Notes: generated from the letters alone by a model not told the origin. Shown: positions 41,429 to 49,992, numbered from the stretch's first letter. The stretch: DNA of 64,000 nt from Polynucleobacter sp. AP-Titi-500A-B4 (GCF_018688095.1 NZ_CP061311.1:990861-1054860), one strand, 5' to 3'. Program-made: numbers and translations.

Positions 41429-42352
41429 ATGTCTGATATCCCAAATCCGATTGGTGCATTTGAAATCTTCTCCCCAAAAAAGGAGAAGAAGTTAAAGCTC
41501 AAAAAAGTTGATGCTCTAAAGAAATTATCGAAAAAACTAGCGAAAAAGCTTTTCGGGAAAAAATTTGCCAGTAAATCAAGAGCTCAATTAACTAGCGAAG
41601 ATATTGCTGTTGCACCAAAAGCAGCAAAGCCCAAGAGACCAGCATATAAGATTGAATGGGCTAGCAGTGTTAATGAAATTAAAGAAGCTCAGCGCCTTCG
41701 TTATAAGGTATTTGCAGAAGAAATGGGCGCAAACCTCGCTGAAAATTCGGAAGGACTAGACATCGATGAATTCGATGCTTATTGTGATCACCTGCTGATC
41801 AGAGATCAAGATACGCTCAAGGTTGTAGGTACTTATCGCGTGCTACCTCCCCACAAGGCTCAAGAAATCGGCCGCTTATATTCAGACACTGAATTTGATC
41901 TTTCTCGCCTAGATCATCTTCGCCCCAAATTAGTAGAACTTGGAAGATCATGCGTTCATCAAGACTATCGCTCTGGTGCTGTCATTATGGCCTTATGGAG
42001 TGGTTTGGCACAGTACATGCTCAAAAATGAATACGAAATTATGCTGGGCTGTGCGAGTATTCCGATGGCAGATGGCGGTCACTTTGCGGCAAGCCTCTAT
42101 AACTCTCTGGGTAGTGAGCAAATAGCGCCAACTGAATTCCACGCCTTTCCACGTCTAGCGCTACCCTTGGACAGACTTAATGGCGGTCTTGAAGTAGATG
42201 CACCACCATTGATCAAGGGCTACCTTAAATTAGGCGCAAAGATTTGCAGTGCTCCAGCTTGGGATCCTGACTTCAACACGGCAGACTTACTAACCATGCT
42301 ACGTCTTTCAGATATTAATCCGCGCTACGCAAAACACTTTCTAGGCATTTAA
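41429..42352 (+). CDS. OlsB-like N-acyltransferase with lysine-rich N-terminus
   Basis: A 307-aa GNAT-fold acyltransferase. The core (about 74-300) contains EAQRLRYKVFAEEMGA, VELGRSCVHQDYRSGAVIMALWSGL and LGCASIPMADG, as in ornithine N-acyltransferase OlsB and hemolysin-like acyltransferases. The product would be lyso-ornithine lipid, completed by OlsA. The N-terminal 55 residues carry about 18 lysines (segment 17-51), probably binding anionic membrane or polyphosphate. It ends flush with the convergent ppx stop. Confidence 0.8.
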   Translation: MSDIPNPIGAFEIFSPKKEKKLKLKKVDALKKLSKKLAKKLFGKKFASKSRAQLTSEDIAVAPKAAKPKRPAYKIEWASSVNEIKEAQRLRYKVFAEEMGANLAENSEGLDIDEFDAYCDHLLIRDQDTLKVVGTYRVLPPHKAQEIGRLYSDTEFDLSRLDHLRPKLVELGRSCVHQDYRSGAVIMALWSGLAQYMLKNEYEIMLGCASIPMADGGHFAASLYNSLGSEQIAPTEFHAFPRLALPLDRLNGGLEVDAPPLIKGYLKLGAKICSAPAWDPDFNTADLLTMLRLSDINPRYAKHFLGI

Positions 42353-43906
42353 CTACTTTAGGTGAACTTTATAAGTGCGACCGACTCGCTCCCACTCGGC
42401 CGCTTCCTTTTGTAAGCTAAATTCGGTAAGTGGATGGCTCAGTGCCCAGTCCTTTGGGATTTCCACAGCGAATGCGCCATTATTTTCAGATACTTTTACC
42501 TTGGGCAGGTTCACACCACTTCTGCCACGGCACAACACTTGCGCTAATCGTAGACAAAAGAGCATGCGCCAATCATTAAATGCATGGTTATTTGATAGCT
42601 TTCCTAGCTTTCCTGTGTGACCAAGCAACAAGGCCGCTAAACGTGCCTGATCATTCTTTGAGAAGCCAGGCATATCAGCGTTTCCAGCAATATAAGCAGA
42701 ATGTTTGTGATATCCATTGTGGGATATGGATAGACCAATTTCATGAAGATTTGCAGCCCACTGTAATAAAGCGATATTGTCCGCCCTATTTTCGATATCC
42801 GATTTGGGTAATTGCGTTAGAAATTCAGCTGCAAACTTCCCAACCCTTTCTGCCTGCTCTCGGTCTACGGTATAGCGCTGCATAAATTGCTCAACGGTGA
42901 CATACCGCATATCGTGATGCTGTGAGCGACCCAATAGATCATAAAGAACACCTATGCGCAAAGCAGCATCGGTCACTTCCATACTTTCAATATTTAACTC
43001 ATCAAACGCTGCAAGCATAATAGCTAGACCGCCGGGCCACACAGATCTACGATCGTCTTTGAGGCCAATCAACTCAACTTGATTTACATGTTCGTATTTG
43101 AGAAGATGTTTTTTAAGATTCTTTAATCCCTCCCTCGTGATCAGGCCACTACCACCATTAACCCTACCCATTGTCAAGCCGTCACCATGGCCATTAAAGT
43201 TATTTTCGGCAATAAGCTCTGCCAATGCTCGGGCCGTCCCCGACGAGCCGATAACTTGATTCCAGCCGCTTTTTAAATAGGCTCCAGATATGACCTGGAT
43301 CTCTCGACGGGCAGCCAATTCAGCCTCTTTAAATGCATGTGAATCAATATTGCCTTTCGGGAAAAATCTCAAGCTATGGGATACGCAACCAATGTAAAGG
43401 CTCTCCATTAATTTAGGCTCATAACCCTTTCCAATAATGAACTCTGTAGAGCCGCCTCCAATATCAATTACCAATCTATTGCCATGAACCGCTTGAACCT
43501 CATGAGCTGCTCCAATGTAGATTAAACGTGCCTCTTCTACGCCTGCAATAACTTCAATCGGAAAGCCCAAGGCCTTCTCAGCATCGGCTACAAATTGCGA
43601 AGCATTCTTAGCCACGCGTAATGTATTGGTAGCAACAGCTCTAACATTTGAGGGATTAAATCCCCGAATACGCTCGCCAAAGCGCCGAATTGCAACAAGT
43701 CCCCTTTGATATGCGTCATTTCCAAGCATTTTGTGCTCAGTTAATCCTGCTGCTAGACGCACGGTCTCTCGTAATGTATCAATTGGACGTAATTGAGTGC
43801 CAGAAGGGGTGTTGACGGCCTGTGCAACCAATAGACGAAGGCTGTTAGACCCTAGGTCAACAGCAGCAACTAAGTCCGAGGAATTGATTGAAGTATCAGT
43901 AGTCAA
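42353..43906 (-). CDS. ppx: Exopolyphosphatase
   Basis: A Ppx/GppA phosphatase (517 aa) that releases orthophosphate from polyphosphate chain ends. The ASKHA ATP-site-like motifs are AAVDLGSNSLRLLVA (residues 14-28) and VIDIGGGSTEFIIG (about 146-159). The C-terminal HD-like domain completes the long Ppx form. It begins at a TTG, with TAGACT 6 nt upstream. The Pho-controlled small gene lies 55 nt upstream on the same strand, so ppx may be read from that Pho promoter too. Confidence 0.93.
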   Translation of the reverse strand: MTTDTSINSSDLVAAVDLGSNSLRLLVAQAVNTPSGTQLRPIDTLRETVRLAAGLTEHKMLGNDAYQRGLVAIRRFGERIRGFNPSNVRAVATNTLRVAKNASQFVADAEKALGFPIEVIAGVEEARLIYIGAAHEVQAVHGNRLVIDIGGGSTEFIIGKGYEPKLMESLYIGCVSHSLRFFPKGNIDSHAFKEAELAARREIQVISGAYLKSGWNQVIGSSGTARALAELIAENNFNGHGDGLTMGRVNGGSGLITREGLKNLKKHLLKYEHVNQVELIGLKDDRRSVWPGGLAIMLAAFDELNIESMEVTDAALRIGVLYDLLGRSQHHDMRYVTVEQFMQRYTVDREQAERVGKFAAEFLTQLPKSDIENRADNIALLQWAANLHEIGLSISHNGYHKHSAYIAGNADMPGFSKNDQARLAALLLGHTGKLGKLSNNHAFNDWRMLFCLRLAQVLCRGRSGVNLPKVKVSENNGAFAVEIPKDWALSHPLTEFSLQKEAAEWERVGRTYKVHLK

Positions 43907-43961
43907 GCTATGAGTCTACTCTAAATAACGCATACCCTAAATTGCCAAGGCTCGCCTTAGA

Positions 43962-44174
43962 TTAGGCCGCTAAGTTTTGCTCGGAGCTTGAACAATTTAG
44001 ACTTCCAAAGCTACAGAAAATGCAGCAATCTCCTGACTTCGGCTTAAGAATCTGTTTGCATGCTGGGCAACGATATAGATGATGTGTGGCCCCTGCGGGA
44101 ACAGTCAGTGACTCCATTGCAAGGCAATGAGGACAGGTAATGATGGAGTGCTGGTATAGGGTTAAATTAGTCAC
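43962..44174 (-). CDS. Small zinc-ribbon-like protein (GDCC-FCS type)
   Basis: A 70-aa protein with CPHC (14-17), CPAC (36-39) and GDCCIFCSFGSLNC (48-61). The first two pairs form a likely zinc ribbon, and the third is the GDCCxFCS signature of a small widespread protein family without known function. Translation begins at a GTG. A Pho box lies upstream and its -10 (CAGTAT) ends 6 nt before the GTG, so it is a PhoB target with a leaderless start. Its role in phosphate starvation is unknown. Confidence 0.75.
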   Translation of the reverse strand: MTNLTLYQHSIITCPHCLAMESLTVPAGATHHLYRCPACKQILKPKSGDCCIFCSFGSLNCSSSEQNLAA

Positions 44175-44180
44175 CCACTC

Positions 44181-44214
44181 ATACTGCTTGTTTAATGTTA
44201 CAGAAATATGACAG
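44181..44214 (-). promoter_or_regulatory. Pho box and promoter of the zinc-ribbon gene
   Basis: On the minus strand CTGTCAT-ATTT-CTGTAAC (44214 down to 44197) is a near-perfect 7-4-7 Pho box. Ten nt later comes CAGTAT (44186-44181), 6 nt before the GTG. Confidence 0.7.
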
Positions 44215-44238
44215 TAAATTAAGCTTGACTGTCATATT
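44205..44238. repeat. 11-bp perfect inverted repeat containing two Pho half-sites
   Basis: AATATGACAGT (44205-44215) and ACTGTCATATT (44228-44238) are exact reverse complements separated by 12 nt. Each arm contains CTGTCAT on its outward-reading strand, one facing the zinc-ribbon gene, the other the Lys-tail gene. Confidence 0.8.
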
Positions 44239-44246
44239 ACTTTGCT
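44229..44246 (+). promoter_or_regulatory. Pho box before the Lys-tail gene
   Basis: CTGTCAT-ATTA-CTTTGCT, a 7-4-7 arrangement whose second repeat is weak. Ten nt downstream is CTTATT, a poor -10. Weaker than the divergent box. Confidence 0.5.
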
Positions 44247-44279
44247 AGGATTAAATCTTATTCATTTTTAGCAAAGACT

Positions 44280-44480
44280 ATGAGCAAATATCAATATGAA
44301 GATGCCGTTAAACAACTTCAAGAAACCGGCGCAATCAGTCTGAATGACTTTAAAAAACTTCCATATGAAGACCTGGTTGAGCTTCTAGAGGAAATTAAGG
44401 TTTGGTGTTTATATGCCAATGGCAAAACCGATAAACTCACCAAAGAATCAAACAAAAAAAAGAAAAAGAAAAAAGAGTAG
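44280..44480 (+). CDS. Small protein with poly-lysine tail, unknown function
   Basis: A 66-aa cytosolic protein. The first 50 residues look like two or three helices (YEDAVKQLQETGAISLNDFKK). The last ten residues are almost all lysine, ending KKKE. No family is recognised. A Pho box lies upstream, and ppx, ppk2 and phoBR are close, so binding of polyphosphate or another polyanion by the tail is a reasonable guess. It ends 3 nt from the convergent phoR stop. Confidence 0.7.
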   Translation: MSKYQYEDAVKQLQETGAISLNDFKKLPYEDLVELLEEIKVWCLYANGKTDKLTKESNKKKKKKKE

Positions 44481-44483
44481 TGA

Positions 44484-45782
44484 TTAGGCGCTTATACGTT
44501 CTTTAGGAAAGCGCAACATAAAAGTACTGCCCTTCCCAGGAGTACTTTCAATCAGCAATTGAGCCTGATGTCTATTGGAGATATGTTTGACAATCGCCAA
44601 GCCCAGTCCAGTTCCACCAGTATCCCTAGATCTACTTCTATCAACTCGATAGAAGCGTTCTGTCAAGCGTGATAAATGCTCTGAAGCAATGCCTGGACCG
44701 GTATCTGTGACGGAGAATTCACCCTGACCATTGGAGTTCATTTGCCATTTAACTTCAACAGATCCGACATCGGGGGTATAGCGAATTGCATTTGAAACAA
44801 GATTGCTAAAGGCAGACAAAACCTCTTTCTCATCGCCTAATAAATTGTTGGGAGTTAAAGAAGTAAAACTTAATGCGTGACTACCATGAGAAAGGGCCTC
44901 AGCATCATTCTTAAGAAGTGCCATTAAGGTTTCAATCTTGATGACATTTAAACTCGCTGGCAAAGTATTTGCCTCAAGATTGGCAAGTGTTAGTAAGTCT
45001 TCCACAAGACTCTTCATCCGCTTTGCCTGAGACATCATCATGTCAAAATATTGATCTTGCTGAGACTTCTCAAGATCCAATGATTGAACGGTTTCTAAGA
45101 AACCCATCAATACAGTAATAGGCGTTCTCATTTCATGCGAAACGTTCGCCACAAAGTCTCTGCGCATGGCATCTGCCTTTTGCAGGTCGGTTACATCTTG
45201 CACTAAAAGGAGGTGACGCTTTTGACCAAACGGAAAAGCTTGAAGCATTAAGCTAAGACTACCGTCTTGACCCATGCGCTCAAGTAGTAATGGTTCATCG
45301 AAGATTTTCTTATTGAGGTATTGAACAAATTCAGGACGGCGTATCAAAAAATTAATGCGTTGCATCACATCTCGTCTAAAACTTAACCCAAAGAAATGCT
45401 CCGCAATACTGTTACACCATTCAATTTGATCATCCCCATCTAGCATGACAATGCCATTTGGAGAAGCTTGGAAGGCCTCAATAAAGTGATCATGCTGTTG
45501 CTCTGTGGTTCTAATTCTTTGCTTAAGATTTCGGACTAAGCGCTGGAGGCGAAAAAATATTTCCTCCCAATAGCCGCTCGGAAGCGACATGTTTTCTACT
45601 GAATCTTCTAAAACATGCCTTCTCAGACGCGCTAAATTTATGTAGGTATATAGCAAGGGAATAGCAAGAATGAATATGCCAGTAGCTATTCCCCAAACTT
45701 CACCCCAATTGTTAAAGACAATAAAGGCACAGACAAATGCCAAGCAAATGATAGTTGCAAAACGGGTAAGCGCAGAAATCAT
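44484..45782 (-). CDS. phoR: Phosphate sensor histidine kinase PhoR
   Basis: The membrane kinase of the phosphate two-component system (432 aa). Two membrane segments lie within 8-48, a PAS domain at about 100-195, the phospho-acceptor His216 in NVSHEMRTP, then the HATPase with N, G1 (DTGPGI) and G2 (GTGLGL) boxes. It lacks a large periplasmic sensor domain, as expected when sensing goes through PstSCAB-PhoU. TAAGAT lies 6 nt before the ATG, so an internal leaderless promoter in the 65-nt gap behind phoB is possible. Confidence 0.95.
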   Translation of the reverse strand: MISALTRFATIICLAFVCAFIVFNNWGEVWGIATGIFILAIPLLYTYINLARLRRHVLEDSVENMSLPSGYWEEIFFRLQRLVRNLKQRIRTTEQQHDHFIEAFQASPNGIVMLDGDDQIEWCNSIAEHFFGLSFRRDVMQRINFLIRRPEFVQYLNKKIFDEPLLLERMGQDGSLSLMLQAFPFGQKRHLLLVQDVTDLQKADAMRRDFVANVSHEMRTPITVLMGFLETVQSLDLEKSQQDQYFDMMMSQAKRMKSLVEDLLTLANLEANTLPASLNVIKIETLMALLKNDAEALSHGSHALSFTSLTPNNLLGDEKEVLSAFSNLVSNAIRYTPDVGSVEVKWQMNSNGQGEFSVTDTGPGIASEHLSRLTERFYRVDRSRSRDTGGTGLGLAIVKHISNRHQAQLLIESTPGKGSTFMLRFPKERISA

Positions 45783-45788
45783 GCTGCA

Positions 45789-45794
45789 ATCTTA
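45789..45794 (-). promoter_or_regulatory. Candidate -10 of a leaderless phoR promoter
   Basis: TAAGAT on the minus strand, 6 nt before the phoR ATG. No Shine-Dalgarno sequence is present. Confidence 0.4.
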
Positions 45795-45847
45795 GATCAT
45801 CTTCTGGTTTGACTGCCAATTAGCAATAAAAGTCAGGAGAAACTGGC

Positions 45848-46561
45848 CTAGGATTCTGTGGGGGTCTTGGTAATCCGATACCCGCTACCCCTGACTGTTT
45901 CGATATAACGGTCGCAATCAAAAGGGCTAAGGGCAGCACGCAATCGTTTGATATGCACATCTACCGTTCTTTCCTCAATATAGACCTCATTTCCCCATAC
46001 CTTATCCAGCAGGCTCCCGCGAGAATGGACTCGCTCGGGATTAGCCATAAAGTACTGCAAAAGCCGATATTCTGTTGGACCTAAAGAAATCGGTCTTGGG
46101 TCTTGGTTTGGCCATATTGCAAGCACCCGATGCGAGCTGGGATCTAACTTCAAGGGGCCAACAGCCAATGGCCCCGTATCTTCTACAATAGTGCTTCTTC
46201 TGAGCAAAGCCTTAACTCTAGCAATCAACTCTTTGGGTGAGAATGGTTTAGTAACGTAGTCATCCGCGCCGGAGTCTAGTCCCGACACTTTGTCTGACTC
46301 ATCACTTTTGGCTGTCAACATCAGGATTGGCAGACCTCTAGTGCGATCATTTGATCTGAGCTCCTTTGCAAATTGAACGCCAGATTTTCCCGGTAGCATC
46401 CAATCCAGGATTAATAAGTCTGGTAGGCTTTCTTTCATGAGAGAAAGCGCCAATTCAGTTTGCATGGCCTTTTCAACCTTATAGCCTGCATGAGTGAGGT
46501 TAATCGCAATCAACTCTGCGATTGAAGGCTCATCTTCAACGATTAATATGCGCTGAGTCAC
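45848..46561 (-). CDS. phoB: Phosphate response regulator PhoB
   Basis: An OmpR-type response regulator (237 aa). The start is the GTG at 46561 (MTQRILIVEDE), 13 nt behind phoU. A longer frame from a TTG inside phoU adds 27 unrelated residues. The acceptor is Asp53 (ILDWMLPG), with switch lysine in MLTAKSDE. The C-terminal winged helix (about 135-230) ends in ERTVDVHIKRLRAAL and would bind the Pho boxes described in this window. Confidence 0.95.
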   Translation of the reverse strand: MTQRILIVEDEPSIAELIAINLTHAGYKVEKAMQTELALSLMKESLPDLLILDWMLPGKSGVQFAKELRSNDRTRGLPILMLTAKSDESDKVSGLDSGADDYVTKPFSPKELIARVKALLRRSTIVEDTGPLAVGPLKLDPSSHRVLAIWPNQDPRPISLGPTEYRLLQYFMANPERVHSRGSLLDKVWGNEVYIEERTVDVHIKRLRAALSPFDCDRYIETVRGSGYRITKTPTES

Positions 46562-46574
46562 AATTTTCCCATGC

Positions 46575-47282
46575 CTACTGCTTATTAGCCTCTCGGACCA
46601 AATCTTCATGCGGCATGTGTCGCACATCAGACCCCTTGGCAATGTAAATCACGAATTCAGCAATATTTTTAGCATGATCACCGATTCGTTCAATTGCTTT
46701 AGCTATAGTCAACATGTCCAAGCCGGTTGTGATGGTATGAGGATCTTCCATCATGTAAGTAATCAGCTTGCGAACAAAAGCCCTGAATTCTTCATCGATC
46801 TGGCGGTCTTCCTGGACAACCTCAGCAGCTGCAACTGTATCTAGGCGGGCAAATGCGTCCAAACTTCTTCTCAAAAGAGAAATTGCCATTTGACCAGAGA
46901 GGCGAATCTCAGCAACATTAATATTACTAGTAACGCCAGAATCAATAAGGCGTTTAGTGCGCTTAGCAACCCGTTCAGCCTCATCGCCCGCACGCTCAAG
47001 ATTAGTAATCGCTTTTGATACCGCCATCACCAGGCGTAAATCGCGTGCAGTTGGCTGTCTGCGAGCAATTAATTCTGTGCAGGCAGAGTCGATTTGAATT
47101 TCCAAATCATTGACTAGCTTTTCATTTTCAATAACAACGTTACAGGTATCGAGGTCCATTTGCGTGAATGCACGCATAGCGGTAGCGATTTGTGATTCTA
47201 CCAACCCGCCCATTTCTAATAAACGGCTGGATAGGGAATTTAAATCGGCATCGAATTGTGATGATAGGTGCTTATCTGGCAT
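46575..47282 (-). CDS. phoU: Phosphate transport regulator PhoU
   Basis: A two-domain three-helix-bundle protein (235 aa) that keeps PhoR silent when phosphate is plentiful. Metal-binding motifs EXXXD appear as DEAERVAKR near 86 and ERIGDHAKNIAE near 198. I start at the ATG at 47282 (MPDKHLSSQ), which has GGAG 7 nt upstream. The TTG four codons earlier is inside that signal. It lies 12 nt behind pstB. Confidence 0.95.
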   Translation of the reverse strand: MPDKHLSSQFDADLNSLSSRLLEMGGLVESQIATAMRAFTQMDLDTCNVVIENEKLVNDLEIQIDSACTELIARRQPTARDLRLVMAVSKAITNLERAGDEAERVAKRTKRLIDSGVTSNINVAEIRLSGQMAISLLRRSLDAFARLDTVAAAEVVQEDRQIDEEFRAFVRKLITYMMEDPHTITTGLDMLTIAKAIERIGDHAKNIAEFVIYIAKGSDVRHMPHEDLVREANKQ

Positions 47283-47294
47283 GTAATTCTCCAA

Positions 47295-48143
47295 TTAACC
47301 GAAACGGCCGGTTATGTAATCTTCGGTTTCTTTGCGTTTGGGCTTAATAAAAATCTCATCAGTTTTGCCGTATTCAATCAAGCTGCCTAGGTACATATAA
47401 GCCGTATAGTCCGAAACACGAGCTGCCTGTTGCATATTATGGGTCACGATAGCGATGGTGTAATCATTTTTAAGCTCATGAATCAACTCCTCAACCTTGC
47501 CGGTAGAAATTGGATCTAAAGCTGAAGTTGGCTCGTCTAGCAAGATGACGGACGGCTTGACTGCTACACCCCGTGCAATACATAAACGTTGTTGTTGACC
47601 GCCCGAAAGAGATAAACCACTTTGATTGAGTTTATCTTTTACTTCATTCCATAAAGCAGCCTTATTTAAGGCCCACTCAACACGCTCATCCATTTCAGAG
47701 CGGGCAAGCTTTTCATATAAACGTACACCAAATGCAATATTTTCATAAATCGACATCGGGAATGGAGTCGGTTTTTGGAATACCATTCCAATTCGAGAGC
47801 GAAGTAAATTCAAGTCTTGGCCTGGTTCTAGAATATTTTGACCATAAAAATTGATCTCACCCTCAGCTCGCTGCCCTGGATAGAGGTCATACATGCGATT
47901 AAGTGTGCGCAAAAGCGTTGACTTACCACAGCCAGATGGACCGATGAAAGCAGTTACTTTGCCTTGTTCGATATCAAGATTGATTTTCTTAAGACCTTGG
48001 AATGCGCCATAATAAAAATTAAGGTTACGAACCTCAATAGCGTTCACTGCCGCGTTTTTCGGCTCTTGGTTTAATGTATCCACTCTACCCCCTTGACTAT
48101 CAATCTCATTTAAGTCAAACATTGTTCTCATATTACTCATCAT
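47295..48143 (-). CDS. pstB: Phosphate ABC transporter ATPase PstB
   Basis: The 282-aa ATPase of the high-affinity phosphate importer. Walker A is GPSGCGKSTLLR (about 69-80), signature LSGGQQQRLCIARG, Walker B VILLDEPTSALDP. The N-terminal ~30 residues before the ABC domain are longer than in E. coli. Alternative Met codons at positions 2, 5 and 8 exist. Its start overlaps the pstA stop (ATGA). Confidence 0.96.
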   Translation of the reverse strand: MMSNMRTMFDLNEIDSQGGRVDTLNQEPKNAAVNAIEVRNLNFYYGAFQGLKKINLDIEQGKVTAFIGPSGCGKSTLLRTLNRMYDLYPGQRAEGEINFYGQNILEPGQDLNLLRSRIGMVFQKPTPFPMSIYENIAFGVRLYEKLARSEMDERVEWALNKAALWNEVKDKLNQSGLSLSGGQQQRLCIARGVAVKPSVILLDEPTSALDPISTGKVEELIHELKNDYTIAIVTHNMQQAARVSDYTAYMYLGSLIEYGKTDEIFIKPKRKETEDYITGRFG

Positions 48144-49006
48144 CCCTGTACCTTATCTCGGAATACAACACGAGCAAGGATATTTAATCCAAGCACTGCA
48201 AATGTAATTAGTAATGCACCGCCCCATGCAAGATCAACCCAGTTGTCATAAGGACTCATCGCGAACTGAAAGATAACCACAGGCAAATTCGCCATTGGCG
48301 CATTCATATTCGTTGAAAAGAATTGGTTATTCAATGCCGTAAACAGCAAAGGTGCTGTCTCACCGCTAACGCGTGCCAGAGCAAGCAAGATACCCGTCAT
48401 CACCCCACTTTGCGCTGCTCGCAAAGTAATCATAAAAGCTACCTTCCACTTGGGTGTACCTAAGGCATAAGCAGCTTCACGCAAACTGCCAGGCACAAGA
48501 CGCAACATATTCTCGGTAGTACGAACTACAACCGGAATCGCAATCAGAGCTAAGGCGATAGTGCCAGCCCAACCAGAGAAGTGTCTTACCTGTGCCACTA
48601 CAAATGCATAAACGAATAGTCCGATAACAATGGATGGCGCTGAAAGCATGATGTCGGTCACAAATCGAGTGACTGCAGCAACCTTGCTACGGTCGCCATA
48701 CTCAGAGAGATAAAGGCCAGCAAGAACACCAACGGGAGTGCTAATCAAGGTACAGCAGCCAATTAACATCAAGCTACCTACAATGGCATTAGCAAGACCG
48801 CCACCTTCAGATCCTGGGGCTGGAGTACTGTGCGTAAACAAATCTAGATTGATAGAGGAGAAGCCCTTAATAACTAGTACGCTCAGGATCCAAAACAAAA
48901 AGATCATGCCTAAGCCCATGGCGCACATGGATAAAGTTAGACCAATTTTATTTGCGCGTTTACGACGAGCGAAAATTTCTGGATTGATATTGGTGGCTTT
49001 ATTCAT
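48140..49006 (-). CDS. pstA: Phosphate ABC transporter permease PstA
   Basis: A six-segment membrane permease (288 aa). The EAA loop LREAAYALGTPKWKVAFMITLRAA lies around 180-205. I start at the ATG at 49006 because it overlaps the pstC stop (ATGA). A frame extending to 49048 would overlap pstC by 46 nt. It pairs with PstC. Confidence 0.95.
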   Translation of the reverse strand: MNKATNINPEIFARRKRANKIGLTLSMCAMGLGMIFLFWILSVLVIKGFSSINLDLFTHSTPAPGSEGGGLANAIVGSLMLIGCCTLISTPVGVLAGLYLSEYGDRSKVAAVTRFVTDIMLSAPSIVIGLFVYAFVVAQVRHFSGWAGTIALALIAIPVVVRTTENMLRLVPGSLREAAYALGTPKWKVAFMITLRAAQSGVMTGILLALARVSGETAPLLFTALNNQFFSTNMNAPMANLPVVIFQFAMSPYDNWVDLAWGGALLITFAVLGLNILARVVFRDKVQG

Positions 49007-49992
49007 GATTTCAAGCCTTGCTTCTTCTCCATATTGTTCAGCATCCATTTAGCGCATGCTAGAACAATAAAGGTAATGATAAAGAGCGCGAGACCAAGCG
49101 CAAATAAAGAAGATAAATGGTTTCCTGCTTCAGCCTCTCCGAATTCATTGGCTAGAGTTGAGGCAATAGATGTACCTGGTGCAAATAATGAAGCTGATAA
49201 GCGTTGTGAGTTTCCAATAACGAAAGTAACCGCCATGGTTTCGCCAAGTGCACGACCCAAGCCTAACATGACGCCACCAATTACACCCGCTTTGGTATAG
49301 GGAAGCACTACATTTTTTACCACTTCCCAGGTGGTACACCCAATACCGTAAGCAGACTCTTTAAGGACTGGAGGAACAATTTCAAATACATCACGCATAA
49401 CAGATGCAATGAAAGGCAATATCATCATGGCCAAGATGAGGCCTGCACAAAGAACGCCAATACCATTAAACGCACCAGAAAATAAAATGCCTAAGCCCGG
49501 AATCTTTCCGAGCGTAGCGGCTAATGCAGGCTCAATGTAGTCACCAAATAGTGGTGCGAATATAAATAGGCCAAACATACCGTAAATAATGGAAGGAACT
49601 GCAGCCAACAACTCTACGGCAGTGCCTAATGGGCGACGCAGTGGGCCAGGGCAAAGTTCGGTAAGAAATACTGCAATACCAAAACTCAAGGGAACAGCAA
49701 TTAGCAAAGCAATGAAGGATGTGACCAAGGTGCCGTAGATAGCAATTAAGCCGCCAAACTCACCATTCACAATATCCCACTCTTGGGTGAAGAAAAAACC
49801 AAGTCCAAATGTACTGAGCGCTGGCCATGCATTGATTACCAAGGAAATGATAATGCCCAATAAGGCAATCAATACTGAGCATGCAAAAAACTGGGTAATT
49901 GCGTGGAAAAGGAAATCCTGCACACGCTGGAGCTTAGCAATTCTAAGCGCTTGTGGTGTAGGCGCTGAATGAGACTGAGCGTTATCGATCAT
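49003..49992 (-). CDS. pstC: Phosphate ABC transporter permease PstC
   Basis: A six-segment membrane permease (329 aa) with the typical GLGFFFTQEWD periplasmic loop after segment 1 and the EAA loop VLKESAYGIGCTTWEVVKNVVLPYTKAG. It is separated from pstS by 83 nt that include a stable hairpin. Confidence 0.96.
   Translation of the reverse strand: MIDNAQSHSAPTPQALRIAKLQRVQDFLFHAITQFFACSVLIALLGIIISLVINAWPALSTFGLGFFFTQEWDIVNGEFGGLIAIYGTLVTSFIALLIAVPLSFGIAVFLTELCPGPLRRPLGTAVELLAAVPSIIYGMFGLFIFAPLFGDYIEPALAATLGKIPGLGILFSGAFNGIGVLCAGLILAMMILPFIASVMRDVFEIVPPVLKESAYGIGCTTWEVVKNVVLPYTKAGVIGGVMLGLGRALGETMAVTFVIGNSQRLSASLFAPGTSIASTLANEFGEAEAGNHLSSLFALGLALFIITFIVLACAKWMLNNMEKKQGLKS

Noticed and set aside
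46562..46642. N-terminal extension of PhoB from a TTG
   Set aside because: It lies inside phoU and adds a sequence unlike any receiver domain. The GTG at 46561 gives the normal start.
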